The position numbers and the translations under genes were made by a program. Positions 16,975 to 25,177 of a stretch of DNA of 64,000 nt are shown here, in pieces. A model generated the notes under the pieces. That model did not search any database and was not told the origin of the DNA. It saw nothing but the letters and a program-made list of their open reading frames with translations. Location: the IMG/VR virus record IMGVR_UViG_3300036398_003487, positions 62,001 to 126,000 of that record; one strand, given 5' to 3'. Origin of the DNA: a virus. Numbering within the stretch: the stretch's first letter is position 1; each line of letters opens with the position of its first letter.

Positions 16975-17799
16975 ATGAAATTCACAGTAGAAATAAAATC
17001 AGGTTTATGTAATGTTATTAAATCTTTTGTCACGGCTTTAAGTATTGCGGAAACTAATATCTTACCAAGATTTGATGCTCACTTTGACGCTAATTATTAT
17101 GAAATTTTAGATGATAGTTTAATTTGTCATGGTACACATGAATTTGGGGAGTCATTTGTTTCAGCAAGATTCCTTATTTTAAAATCAGAGGAAAGTGAAC
17201 AACCAGATTTAATTAATGACGCAAAATCATTAGGTGACCACCCAAATATTGCAAATAAAAAACTTTCTTATTTGTTTTCAACACACTCAATTGATTGGTT
17301 TTTTGATAGAAAACTTATATCTGATACAGTGTATGACAGGATACAAAATGGAATTAGTAAAATTAAATGGAAAAATGAAGTTTTGTCTGAGGTTGATAGA
17401 ATTTCGCAAAATTTTGAATATCCGTTACTAACAATTCAAATAAGAACGTGGACACATAAATTTGACCCACCATACTGTACAAGTATTCGTGATGGAGTTA
17501 TTCGAGATTATAATTTTGAAACATATAAAAACGCAATTGATAAATTCTTACCAAAAGTAAAAACAATTTTTCTCACTTCAGATAATGATAGTGTTTTACC
17601 TGAGTATTTGGAATACTTAAAAGATTATAATGTAATAACTTATACTAAACCAGATAACATTACACAGATGCAATATTCTGCCGCAAGTATGTTAATAGCT
17701 TCAAAATGTGATATGTTGGTGTGTAATCGTCTTAGTACATTTTCAGAATGTATTTGGTGGTTTGGTGGATGTAAAGCCGAAACAATACCTGTTTTTTAA
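16975..17799 (+). CDS. Fucosyltransferase-like protein
   Basis: 274 residues from ATG at 16975; an in-frame TTG at 16957 would run into the preceding gene. MKFTVEIKSGLCNVIKSFVTALSIA resembles the Gly-x-x-N start of NodZ/FUT8-like and related GT-B fucosyltransferases. YPLLTIQIRTWTHKFDPP corresponds to their HxR-type donor motif, TIFLTSDNDS to the second strand, and CDMLVCNRLSTFSECIWWFGG to the acidic C-terminal motif. Being next to gmd agrees with a 6-deoxysugar donor. Family level is moderately sure; the sugar is inferred. Confidence 0.6.
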   Translation: MKFTVEIKSGLCNVIKSFVTALSIAETNILPRFDAHFDANYYEILDDSLICHGTHEFGESFVSARFLILKSEESEQPDLINDAKSLGDHPNIANKKLSYLFSTHSIDWFFDRKLISDTVYDRIQNGISKIKWKNEVLSEVDRISQNFEYPLLTIQIRTWTHKFDPPYCTSIRDGVIRDYNFETYKNAIDKFLPKVKTIFLTSDNDSVLPEYLEYLKDYNVITYTKPDNITQMQYSAASMLIASKCDMLVCNRLSTFSECIWWFGGCKAETIPVF

Positions 17800-17844
17800 A
17801 CATAAAAAAATATAAATAAACAATAATAAATTAAAACAAAAAGT

Positions 17845-18372
17845 ATGTCTATGTTCGCATATGGAAAATCCCATCATTCAGATTTAATCATTCAATTAGT
17901 TAAATCAATTAACTGTCAGACTTATTTAGAATTAGGTATTTACGACGGTATGACTATGGCAAGTGTTGCCCAAATAGTTCCTAGAGTTATAGGTGTAGAT
18001 ATTAAAGATATCAGAATACATAAAAATATTGGTGAGTTTCATCAATCAACAACTCAAGAATTTTTAAATAATTTTAATGAAAAGGTCGATGTTATTTTTA
18101 TTGACGCTGACCATTCTTTTGAATCGGTTAAAAAAGATTTTGAATTGTCATTAAGATTACTTAATGAATTTGGTATGATAATTTTACACGATACTGACCC
18201 AATATCAGAAGAATATCTAAGCGAATTACGTTGTGGTGATTCATATAAAATGATTGACTGGTTAAAAGAAAATTATCCTGATATGGATGTTTTAACATTA
18301 CCTGTATCAGAAGCGGGGCTAACAATAATTAGACGCTCTAATGAAAGAAGAGTAAATAAATTTATAAAATAA
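17845..18372 (+). CDS. Class I SAM-dependent methyltransferase
   Basis: 175 residues. Motif I is YLELGIYDGMTM, followed by VIGVDI, DVIFIDADHSFESVKKDF and GMIILHDTD, matching the Methyltransf_24-type methyltransferases common in polysaccharide loci. It probably O-methylates a sugar in the island. The 45-base gap before it is A/T only apart from a few C and G bases and contains TATAAATA, but no host-type promoter. The stop overlaps the next start by one base. Confidence 0.82.
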   Translation: MSMFAYGKSHHSDLIIQLVKSINCQTYLELGIYDGMTMASVAQIVPRVIGVDIKDIRIHKNIGEFHQSTTQEFLNNFNEKVDVIFIDADHSFESVKKDFELSLRLLNEFGMIILHDTDPISEEYLSELRCGDSYKMIDWLKENYPDMDVLTLPVSEAGLTIIRRSNERRVNKFIK

Positions 18373-19346
18373 TGAAAGAAAAAGTTTTATTAGTAGGTGG
18401 TGCCGGTTACATCGGAGGATTAACATCAGATTATCTTATTAGAGAAGGGTTTGATATAACTATTTACGATAATTTATTATATGAAAATAGGTATTTAAAA
18501 GATGTTTCTTTTATTTATGGAGACATTAGAGATACTGATAAACTTTATGAAGTATCTAAAGATTTTGATATTATAGTTTTAATGGCTGCTTTAGTTGGTG
18601 ACCCGGCTTGTAGTGTTGACCCATTTTTAACTGAAGAAATTAATTATAATTCTATTAAAAATTTTTGTGATATTGTTTCACCCGATAAACATTTAATTTT
18701 TATGTCTACGTGTTCAGTTTACGGAGCTCAAGATGGTATATTAGATGAATTAAGTGAAACAAATCCATTATCATCATATGCATCAACAAAACTTAAAGCC
18801 GAAAAACACATTTTAGACAAAAATGGGACAATTTTTAGATTAGGAACTGTATTTGGTCTTGGTGACACATATTCTAGAATTAGAATGGATTTAGTTGTTA
18901 ATGTATTAACTATGAAGGCGGTAAAAGAAGGTACTATAACTATTAATGGTGGTGAACAATGGAGACCAATAATTGCCGTTAAAGATATAGCAGGATATAT
19001 TACAGAGGCGTGTAAAGAAAAGTACCCAGGAATTTTTGTTTTATCAAAAGAAAATGTTATAATTAAAGAACTAGGTGAACGTGTCGCTAAAATAGTACCT
19101 AATACTAAAGTAACGTACACTGAAATATCTTTTCAAGATGCTAGAAATTATCGTGTTGATAATTCAAAATCTTTAAAAGTTTTTAAATATAAACCAATTA
19201 CAACCGTTGAGGATGAGGTATTAAGAATGGTAACTTTATTTGAAGAAAATAGAATTGAGAACCCTGAAGATAAAGTTTACCACAATGGAGCGTTTTTAAC
19301 AAATAAAAAAAATCAAAAAGAATTATTATGGACACAAAAAAATTAA
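18372..19346 (+). CDS. NAD-dependent sugar-nucleotide epimerase/dehydratase (SDR)
   Basis: 324 residues. GGAGYIGGLTSDYLI is the NAD-binding Gly motif; VLMAALVGDPACS, FMSTCSVYG (catalytic Ser/Thr) and YASTKLKAE (Tyr-x-x-x-Lys) follow in the normal order. INGGEQWRPIIAVKDIA is typical of the extended-SDR substrate side. The family covers 4-epimerases and 4,6-dehydratases, and the exact reaction cannot be read from sequence. Its stop overlaps the RmlC-like gene by 19 bases, which suggests tight coupling. Confidence 0.85.
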   Translation: MKEKVLLVGGAGYIGGLTSDYLIREGFDITIYDNLLYENRYLKDVSFIYGDIRDTDKLYEVSKDFDIIVLMAALVGDPACSVDPFLTEEINYNSIKNFCDIVSPDKHLIFMSTCSVYGAQDGILDELSETNPLSSYASTKLKAEKHILDKNGTIFRLGTVFGLGDTYSRIRMDLVVNVLTMKAVKEGTITINGGEQWRPIIAVKDIAGYITEACKEKYPGIFVLSKENVIIKELGERVAKIVPNTKVTYTEISFQDARNYRVDNSKSLKVFKYKPITTVEDEVLRMVTLFEENRIENPEDKVYHNGAFLTNKKNQKELLWTQKN

Positions 19347-19747
19347 TGAATGGTGGTATCTCTGTTGATGATAGAGGTTCGGTTAGATTTGTTAATGATT
19401 TCAATTTTGAAAATGTAAAAAGATTTTACCAAGTTGAGAATCATAGACAAGGATTTATAAGAGCATGGCATGGTCATAAAAAAGAAGGAAAATATGTTTA
19501 TGTATCTAGTGGTACTGCGCTTATTGGAATTGTTAATATGGAAACTGAAGAAGTTACAAAATATATTTTAAGTTCAAAACAACCAAAAGTATTATTTATC
19601 CCACCAAATCACTATAATGGTTTTAAAAATTTAGAAGATAATACTTCAGTTATTTTCTTTTCTACCACATCATTAGAAGAAAGTTTAGGTGACGATATAA
19701 GATTACCACATGATAATTGGAATATATGGGAAGAAGATTTTAGATAA
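19328..19747 (+). CDS. RmlC-like sugar 3,5-epimerase / cupin
   Basis: 139 residues. SVDDRGSVRFVNDF, FYQVENHRQGFIRAWHGHKKEGKYVYVSSG broken by Gly turns, and LFIPPNHYNGFKNLED follow the dTDP-4-dehydrorhamnose 3,5-epimerase and related FdtA-type cupin pattern. The conserved His is in RAWHGHKK. At 139 residues it is shorter than classical RmlC (about 180). A 3- or 3,5-epimerase or a ketoisomerase acting on the product of the preceding SDR are both possible. Confidence 0.75.
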   Translation: MDTKKLMNGGISVDDRGSVRFVNDFNFENVKRFYQVENHRQGFIRAWHGHKKEGKYVYVSSGTALIGIVNMETEEVTKYILSSKQPKVLFIPPNHYNGFKNLEDNTSVIFFSTTSLEESLGDDIRLPHDNWNIWEEDFR

Positions 19748-19771
19748 AAAAATAAAAAAAATAAAAAAATT

Positions 19772-20596
19772 ATGAAAATTTATATTTTAGGTTCAAAAGG
19801 GATGTTAGGTAAATATGTATACAGTTATTTATCTGAAAAATTTAATGTTAGTGAAATTAATAGAGATATTCTTGACGCTTCACATCAAACAGAAAAATCA
19901 ATAGAAGATATATTGATAAAGAGTGGTGTTAATAAAGGTGACGTTATAATTAATTGTATTGGTACAATTAAACCTAGAGTTGACCAATTAGGAGATTTAA
20001 ATGCGATTTTAGTTAATTCAGTATTTCCAAGAATGTTATCAAATATTTGTGAAAAAAATGAATGGAACATGATTCACCCAACAACTGATTGTGTGTACTC
20101 AGGTAAAAAAGGTAGATATAACGAAAACGATAAATATGATGTTGATGATGTGTATGGTATGTCAAAAGCTATTGGTGAACCAAATAATTGTACAATAATA
20201 AGAACTTCAATTATTGGTGAAGAGGTTAATCAACACAGGTCTTTAGTTGAGTGGGTTAAAAGTCAAAAAAATAATAAAGTTAATGGGTTTCTAAATCATT
20301 TTTGGAATGGTATAACTTGTTTAGAATGGGCTAAATTAGTAGAAAAAATTATAGATAACAAAGATTTTTGGAAAGGAACTAAACATTTTATTTCACCAAC
20401 TCAAGTGTCAAAATATGATTTAGTTAAAATGTTATCAAATTCATACAATTTAAATATTGAAATTAATCCAGTTGATTCAGAATCTATTGTTGATAGAACG
20501 TTATCAACAATCTTTGATATAAAATACGATATACCTGAATTGGAATTTCAAATAAGTGAAATGCAATTATTCTCAAAAAAGTTATACACAAATTAA
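19772..20596 (+). CDS. RmlD-like dTDP-4-dehydrorhamnose reductase family protein
   Basis: 274 residues. MKIYILGSKGMLGKYVYSYL is the RmlD-type NAD(P)-binding motif. VIINCIGTIKPRVDQ, LVNSVFPRML, MIHPTTDCVYSGKKG (Ser/Thr and Asp of the active site) and VYGMSKAIGEP with Tyr-x-x-x-Lys complete the pattern. It reduces a 4-keto sugar nucleotide to the deoxysugar donor. With the SDR and the RmlC-like protein it forms a three-gene set resembling the end of a 6-deoxyhexose pathway. Confidence 0.82.
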   Translation: MKIYILGSKGMLGKYVYSYLSEKFNVSEINRDILDASHQTEKSIEDILIKSGVNKGDVIINCIGTIKPRVDQLGDLNAILVNSVFPRMLSNICEKNEWNMIHPTTDCVYSGKKGRYNENDKYDVDDVYGMSKAIGEPNNCTIIRTSIIGEEVNQHRSLVEWVKSQKNNKVNGFLNHFWNGITCLEWAKLVEKIIDNKDFWKGTKHFISPTQVSKYDLVKMLSNSYNLNIEINPVDSESIVDRTLSTIFDIKYDIPELEFQISEMQLFSKKLYTN

Positions 20597-20599
20597 ATA

Positions 20600-21340
20600 A
20601 TGACAAGAAAAAAAACAATTAGTAAAGACAGTCAATATATTCCTACTGACTCTAAACCAAAAATGTCTAAGAAAGACCAAATTAGTGGTATGATTAAAAA
20701 GAGTAAGGATAAATTCTTAACTCAAAGTCAACGAGAGTATTACGATAAATTAGTTAGAAATCAAATTACAATTTGTTCAGGTCCTGCAGGTGTTGGTAAA
20801 AGTTTTATAGCAATGAAAGCGGCGGTTGATTTAATTGCTGACCATACTTCACCTTACGAAAAGATTATCATAGTTAGACCCGCAGTTGAAGCAGAAGAAA
20901 AACTTGGTTCTTTGCCTGGTAACGTTGAAGAAAAACTAGACCCATATATTTTCCCATCATATTATCTTTTAAATAAAATTATAGGTAAAGAAGCGAGAGA
21001 AAAATTAAAACAAATGGAGGTTATTGAAGTTTTTGCTTTAGCCTACATGAGAGGGATGAATATTGATAACTCTATTTTAATATTTGAAGAAGCTCAAAAT
21101 GCCACTCCAAAACAAATGAAATTATTATTAACTCGTATTGGTACTGACAGTAAATTTTTTATCTCAGGTGATTTAGAACAAACTGACAGATATAAAGATA
21201 AAAAACATTCAGGTTTGTGGGATGCAATTGAAAAATTTAAAAATATTTCCGAGATTGGAGTTCATGAGTTTGGAGATGAAGATGTTGTTAGAAATCCATT
21301 GATTACTGAAATATTAAAAAGATATGAAGATAGGAATTGA
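20600..21340 (+). CDS. phoH: PhoH-like ATPase
   Basis: 246 residues. Walker A is GPAGVGKSF (61-69), followed by IIIVRPAVEAEEKLGSLPGNVEEKLDPY, FALAYMRGMNIDNSILIFEEAQNATPKQMKLLLTRIG (Walker B within it) and SGDLEQTDR, given here as separate stretches. This is the core of the PhoH family, P-loop proteins with proposed RNA-linked activity, common in large phages. The first 40 residues are basic and specific to this protein. The start lies four bases after the RmlD-like gene. It marks the return from glycan genes to nucleic-acid genes. Confidence 0.93.
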   Translation: MTRKKTISKDSQYIPTDSKPKMSKKDQISGMIKKSKDKFLTQSQREYYDKLVRNQITICSGPAGVGKSFIAMKAAVDLIADHTSPYEKIIIVRPAVEAEEKLGSLPGNVEEKLDPYIFPSYYLLNKIIGKEAREKLKQMEVIEVFALAYMRGMNIDNSILIFEEAQNATPKQMKLLLTRIGTDSKFFISGDLEQTDRYKDKKHSGLWDAIEKFKNISEIGVHEFGDEDVVRNPLITEILKRYEDRN

Positions 21341-21950
21341 GGTTAATGGTGTATTAAGAGATACCATAAGTAAATTTAAAAGTGTTTACGATAAATTCTT
21401 AATTCAATCAACAGATGGTATTGAAGAAGATGAAAACAAATTTGAATATTCAATAGTTGAGCCAATCGATACTTTAGATTTATTTAATCATTTTTTATTT
21501 CCTTCAAAAGAAGAAATGTTTTCCTTTATGTTTGAGGATTGTCCTATGGAAATTTTTGGACACTCACCATCAAGTGAAATGATGACATTTGCGGATTTAA
21601 ATGAAATTTATGTTAAACATAGAAATGATATTGAATTTACAATTATTTCCGATGAGATTTCAAAATCAAAACCAGCTACATTATTTTTTTTATCAAAGTT
21701 TAGTTGTCAATTTGAAAGAATAATTTTCTATAATGAAATAACAAAAAATCAAATTCTGAATGATTTTGATTTAATAGTTACTTCTAACCCTGATATTCTT
21801 ATTAATTACAATAACAAAGTTATAAAATATAAAACCCTTTATAACGAAAAAATAAACTCGTCTAAAACAATTGAAAAAATTAAAGAATTAGACGAAATAA
21901 TTACAAATTTAAAGAATGTTAAAAATACTGGGGGAACATTATTACATTGA
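21324..21950 (+). CDS. Degenerate HAD-like protein
   Basis: 208 residues. The opening MKIGIEVNGVLRDT resembles HAD motif I (DxDGVLRD), but Glu and Asn replace the two catalytic Asp residues. EFTIISDEISKSKPATLFFLSKF corresponds to the motif II region, and DLIVTSNPDILIN to the motif IV region. The fold is likely kept and phosphatase chemistry lost, so a binding or structural role is possible. It overlaps phoH by 17 bases and the next gene by 35 bases. Confidence 0.5.
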   Translation: MKIGIEVNGVLRDTISKFKSVYDKFLIQSTDGIEEDENKFEYSIVEPIDTLDLFNHFLFPSKEEMFSFMFEDCPMEIFGHSPSSEMMTFADLNEIYVKHRNDIEFTIISDEISKSKPATLFFLSKFSCQFERIIFYNEITKNQILNDFDLIVTSNPDILINYNNKVIKYKTLYNEKINSSKTIEKIKELDEIITNLKNVKNTGGTLLH

Positions 21951-22179
21951 TTTAGAGTCAGCCCAATCAATTATTAATATAGACACACCAAACTCATCTG
22001 GTTCAACAGAACAACAAATAGGGGTAGTTCAATATGAAATTATTAAAATGATGTTAGAAGTTATTTTAAGCGAGACAGAAGAAGTTGATGAAACTTTAGG
22101 TGAAAAAGCATCTGCATCAATACCATTTAAACTAGCCTTTAATACCTTATTAAATAATAAAATAATTCAAAAATACTAA
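21916..22179 (+). CDS. Small hypothetical protein
   Basis: 87 residues, no recognised family. A polar N-terminus is followed by a strong helix (VVQYEIIKMMLEVILSETEEVDETLGEK). The annotated ATG overlaps the upstream gene by 35 bases; no later ATG would keep the N-terminal half. It ends four bases before the next gene. Confidence 0.5.
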   Translation: MLKILGEHYYIDLESAQSIINIDTPNSSGSTEQQIGVVQYEIIKMMLEVILSETEEVDETLGEKASASIPFKLAFNTLLNNKIIQKY

Positions 22180-22182
22180 ATT

Positions 22183-23241
22183 ATGGAAGAAACAATTAAA
22201 AAAATTGAGGACTCAATTAAAAATTTAAGTGAAAAAAAATCAAGAATTTATTTTTTCGCTCAAGATACTTTAGGGAATGCTAAAGCGTCAATCAAATACA
22301 TTTATGATATGGCATTAACTCTTAAAAATGCCGATTATAATGTTATTATTTTACATGAAAAACCTAATTACTTTGGAGTACAAAGTTGGTTAGGTAATAA
22401 ATACGATTCCATCCCTCACCAATCAGTAGAAGGACAAAATTTACAAATAGCTCCTGAAGATTTTATGATTATTCCTGAAATTTTTGGTTATGTTATGAGT
22501 CAATTAACAAACTTACCTTGTACTAAAATTGTATTGTCACAGTCGTATGATTATGTTTTTGAGACCCTCCAACCTGGACAAACTTGGCAACAATTTAACT
22601 TTACAAAGTGTATCACAACTTCAGAAGAACAAAAAAATTATGTCTCAAAATTAATGAGAATGAGTGCTATTGACGTTATTGAGCCAGTGATTGATGAGAA
22701 TTTTGTTGTTTCTGAAAAACCTGTTAAACCAATTATTTCGGTTGTGTTTAGAGAACAAAGAGATTCAATTAATTTTATTAAATCATTCTATCAAAAGTAT
22801 CCACAGTTTAGATGGATTACTTTCCGTGATTTAAGAGGTCTATCCCAAGAAGAATTTGCAAGTTCGTTAAGAGAATCTATGTTGTCAGTATGGAATGATA
22901 GAATTAGTTCTTTTGGTACCTTCCCATTAGAATCTATGAAAAGTGGTGTCGCGGTTATGGGTATAGTTCCAAAACTAGTCCCAAGTTGGTTGAGTGAAGA
23001 AAATGGAATTTGGATACAAGATGAAATAAAACTTGTAGACTATGTTGCAGATTTTGTTCAAAATTGGTTAGAGGATAATGTTTCTGAAAACCTTTACAAA
23101 AATGGTGTTGAAACTGCGGAAAAATACAGTGACGTAGAAAAATTTGAAAAGACAATTTTATCAACGTTTGAAGGTTACCTTCAGGTTATAAAAGAAAATT
23201 TTGAAACTGAATTAAATAAACTACAATTAATTGAAAATTAA
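22183..23241 (+). CDS. GT-B-fold glycosyltransferase
   Basis: 352 residues. SRIYFFAQDTLGNAKASIKYIYDMA and YNVIILHEKPNYFG form the acceptor domain. The donor domain has IISVVFREQRDSI, the helix before FRWITFRDLRGLS, and SSFGTFPLESMKSGVAVMGIVP, a typical GT4 end with Glu and Gly in the donor-binding loop. A short N-terminal helix of about 20 residues precedes the fold. It is separated from the main glycan run by phoH and two small genes. Confidence 0.7.
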   Translation: MEETIKKIEDSIKNLSEKKSRIYFFAQDTLGNAKASIKYIYDMALTLKNADYNVIILHEKPNYFGVQSWLGNKYDSIPHQSVEGQNLQIAPEDFMIIPEIFGYVMSQLTNLPCTKIVLSQSYDYVFETLQPGQTWQQFNFTKCITTSEEQKNYVSKLMRMSAIDVIEPVIDENFVVSEKPVKPIISVVFREQRDSINFIKSFYQKYPQFRWITFRDLRGLSQEEFASSLRESMLSVWNDRISSFGTFPLESMKSGVAVMGIVPKLVPSWLSEENGIWIQDEIKLVDYVADFVQNWLEDNVSENLYKNGVETAEKYSDVEKFEKTILSTFEGYLQVIKENFETELNKLQLIEN

Positions 23242-23245
23242 TATT

Positions 23246-24052
23246 ATGGAAAATATTTTAGATTTAAGTGTTATATTACCTATTAAGAATATGGTAATGA
23301 GAGATTTTGAAGACTTTTTTAAAAAATCAATCGAGTCTGTACTATCTCAAGATTTCTTACCAAAAAACTTAATTATAGTTCACGGTAAAGATAAAAATTT
23401 ATCAAATTATTTGGAAAATTACGATTTTCAAAATCTTACAGTCACGACTTTTGAATTCGATGGTGAACCAAATTTTTCAAACCAAGTTAATTTTGGAATT
23501 ACAAAGGCTGAAACTAAATGGGTTAGTATTTTAGAAGTTGATGACGAATACTCAAAAATTTGGTTTAAAAATGTAAAAAAATATTTAGATTCATATTCTG
23601 ATGTTGACGCATTCCTACCTATCGTAGTTGAGGTAGATAATAAATTAACTTTTCAAGGTTTTACAAACGAAGCAACATTTGCGGCTAATTTCTCACAAGA
23701 AATGGGATATCTAACAAATGAAACTTTATTACAATATCAAAATTTTCAAACGTCAGGAATGGTATTTAAAAAATCTTTAATTGAGGACTTTGGTGGATTT
23801 AAACCAAACATCAAATTAACATTTGTTTATGAATTGTTACTTCGTTTAACGTACAATTCAGCGAAAATTATGACTATACCTAAAATTGGTTACAAACATA
23901 CTAATTTAAGAGAGGGTTCTATTTTTTGGGAATACAAAAATGGTGAAACCAAACTTGAGGAGGATGAGGTTAAGTTTTGGGTATCTTCAGCTAAAAAAGA
24001 ATATTTTTTTAGTGAAGACAGAAACATAAAATTTGTTACTGAAAACGTTTAA
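23246..24052 (+). CDS. Family 2 glycosyltransferase (GT-A)
   Basis: 268 residues from ATG at 23246; a TTG at 23231 lies inside the upstream gene. LDLSVILPIKNMVMRDFEDFF and SIESVLSQDFLPKNLIIVHG are the first GT2 strands. WVSILEVDDEYSKIWFKN holds the acidic metal-binding motif. FQTSGMVFKKSLIEDFGGFKPN is the usual acceptor loop. Last glycosyltransferase of the island; its stop and the next ATG share bases (TAATG). Confidence 0.8.
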   Translation: MENILDLSVILPIKNMVMRDFEDFFKKSIESVLSQDFLPKNLIIVHGKDKNLSNYLENYDFQNLTVTTFEFDGEPNFSNQVNFGITKAETKWVSILEVDDEYSKIWFKNVKKYLDSYSDVDAFLPIVVEVDNKLTFQGFTNEATFAANFSQEMGYLTNETLLQYQNFQTSGMVFKKSLIEDFGGFKPNIKLTFVYELLLRLTYNSAKIMTIPKIGYKHTNLREGSIFWEYKNGETKLEEDEVKFWVSSAKKEYFFSEDRNIKFVTENV

Positions 24053-24789
24053 TGATATTAAGCGCGAGCTCAATAGAAATTAACGTTACGACGAAAAAAA
24101 AGTCTAGCGGTGAAAATTACTTTGATATAAGAGAAGAGAACGCAGTCAGAATGTTTCTGACCGCTTCTACTTTTGAAGAAAAAAATAAGATTTATAATGA
24201 ATACTTGAGACATCCTTTGGATAAAATGATTTCTTCAATTATTCGTAGATATAAATTATACAGAAAAGATATGGATTTTATTGAAATCCATACCGATACT
24301 CACTCTTTTTTAATGACTAAAATAGAAAAGTTTAGTCCTTCTAAAGAAAAAAAGGCGTATTCATATTTTGGCACAATTTGTAAAAATTATCTAATGGGTC
24401 AAATTTTAAAAGACCAAAAAGAACAAAACCGAAAAATTTCCTATGAAGATATTTCAGGTGATTTAGAAAATTCTCCTGAAATGGTTTATTATTTAGATGT
24501 TGAGCCACTTGAAGAAGTTAATTTAATCCCGATACTAATTGACTATATTAAAGAAACTATTGAAATTGATGATTTAAATGAAAGTGAAATGAAATTGGGT
24601 ATTTCATTAGTTGAAATTATGGAAAATTATGAGACTATTTTTCCAGCAACTGATAACAATAAATTTAACAAAAATATCATTTTATTATCGCTCAGAGAGA
24701 TGACAAATATGTCAACAAAAGAAATTAGAGCGTCAATGAAAAAGTTCAAAAAAATATATACTGCTCTACTTCAAGTTAATCCTGAATAA
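24052..24789 (+). CDS. Sigma-70-like factor, candidate late sigma (gp55-like)
   Basis: 245 residues. Between residues about 55 and 135 the pattern resembles sigma region 2: HPLDKMISSIIRRYKLY, HSFLMTKIEKFSPSKEKKAYSYFGTICKNYLM split here at the Ser-Pro turn, then GQILKDQKEQNRKISYED. The phrase K-F-x-P-S...A-Y-S-Y-F equals the region 2.2/2.3 signature F-D-P...F-S-T-Y-A of sigma-70. T4 gp55 is a reduced sigma that reads late promoters; this protein is longer. The C-terminus contains a helical region that could be a region-4 remnant. It lies before the virion genes, where a late sigma would be useful. Confidence 0.6.
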   Translation: MILSASSIEINVTTKKKSSGENYFDIREENAVRMFLTASTFEEKNKIYNEYLRHPLDKMISSIIRRYKLYRKDMDFIEIHTDTHSFLMTKIEKFSPSKEKKAYSYFGTICKNYLMGQILKDQKEQNRKISYEDISGDLENSPEMVYYLDVEPLEEVNLIPILIDYIKETIEIDDLNESEMKLGISLVEIMENYETIFPATDNNKFNKNIILLSLREMTNMSTKEIRASMKKFKKIYTALLQVNPE

Positions 24790-24803
24790 AAAATGTCATA
24801 AAA

Positions 24804-24810
24804 TATTTAT
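24804..24810 (+). promoter_or_regulatory. TATTTAT box, 4 bases before the 24815 gene
   Basis: TATTTAT followed by AAGT and ATG. The very short gap means a transcript starting about seven bases downstream would be leaderless or start within the gene, unless the element is read differently. Confidence 0.4.
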
Positions 24811-24814
24811 AAGT

Positions 24815-25177
24815 ATGACAAAACCAAAAAAAAAACAAATAAATTTTACACAGGACTCTATTTTAGCTCTGATGCAGGAAATTTATAATGAATTAGTCGA
24901 GCAACGCTCTACTGCAATTAGAATTCAAAATAAAATGATTTCTATGATGAAAGAGCCTGAAGACATGACTGTAATAGGCCCCGTTATTGAAAAACAACAA
25001 AAAATCATAAACGATTGTGTTGAGAAAAAACTTACGTTATCTAAACTACAATCAGGTATATGGGAAAAAAGAAGTAATTCAGAAGAAACTTTTGATATTT
25101 CATCTATGGATGATGATGTCCTACAAGGTTTAATTTCAAAGGATATAAATTCAGATATTGAAAAATTTAATCTGTAA
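24815..25177 (+). CDS. Small helical protein
   Basis: 120 residues, predicted almost wholly helical (DSILALMQEIYNELVEQRSTAIRIQNKM; IEKQQKIINDCVEKKLTLSKL). The C-terminus is acidic (DISSMDDDVLQGLI). Its size and position after the sigma-like gene recall the T4 late co-activator gp33, but no sequence link can be claimed. The last base of the stop is the first base of the next ATG. Confidence 0.55.
   Translation: MTKPKKKQINFTQDSILALMQEIYNELVEQRSTAIRIQNKMISMMKEPEDMTVIGPVIEKQQKIINDCVEKKLTLSKLQSGIWEKRSNSEETFDISSMDDDVLQGLISKDINSDIEKFNL

Noticed and set aside
5112-24052. Glycosyltransferases acting on phage DNA
   Set aside because: No hydroxymethylase or other base-modifying enzyme is visible in the window, and the families and donor enzymes fit polysaccharide or protein glycosylation.
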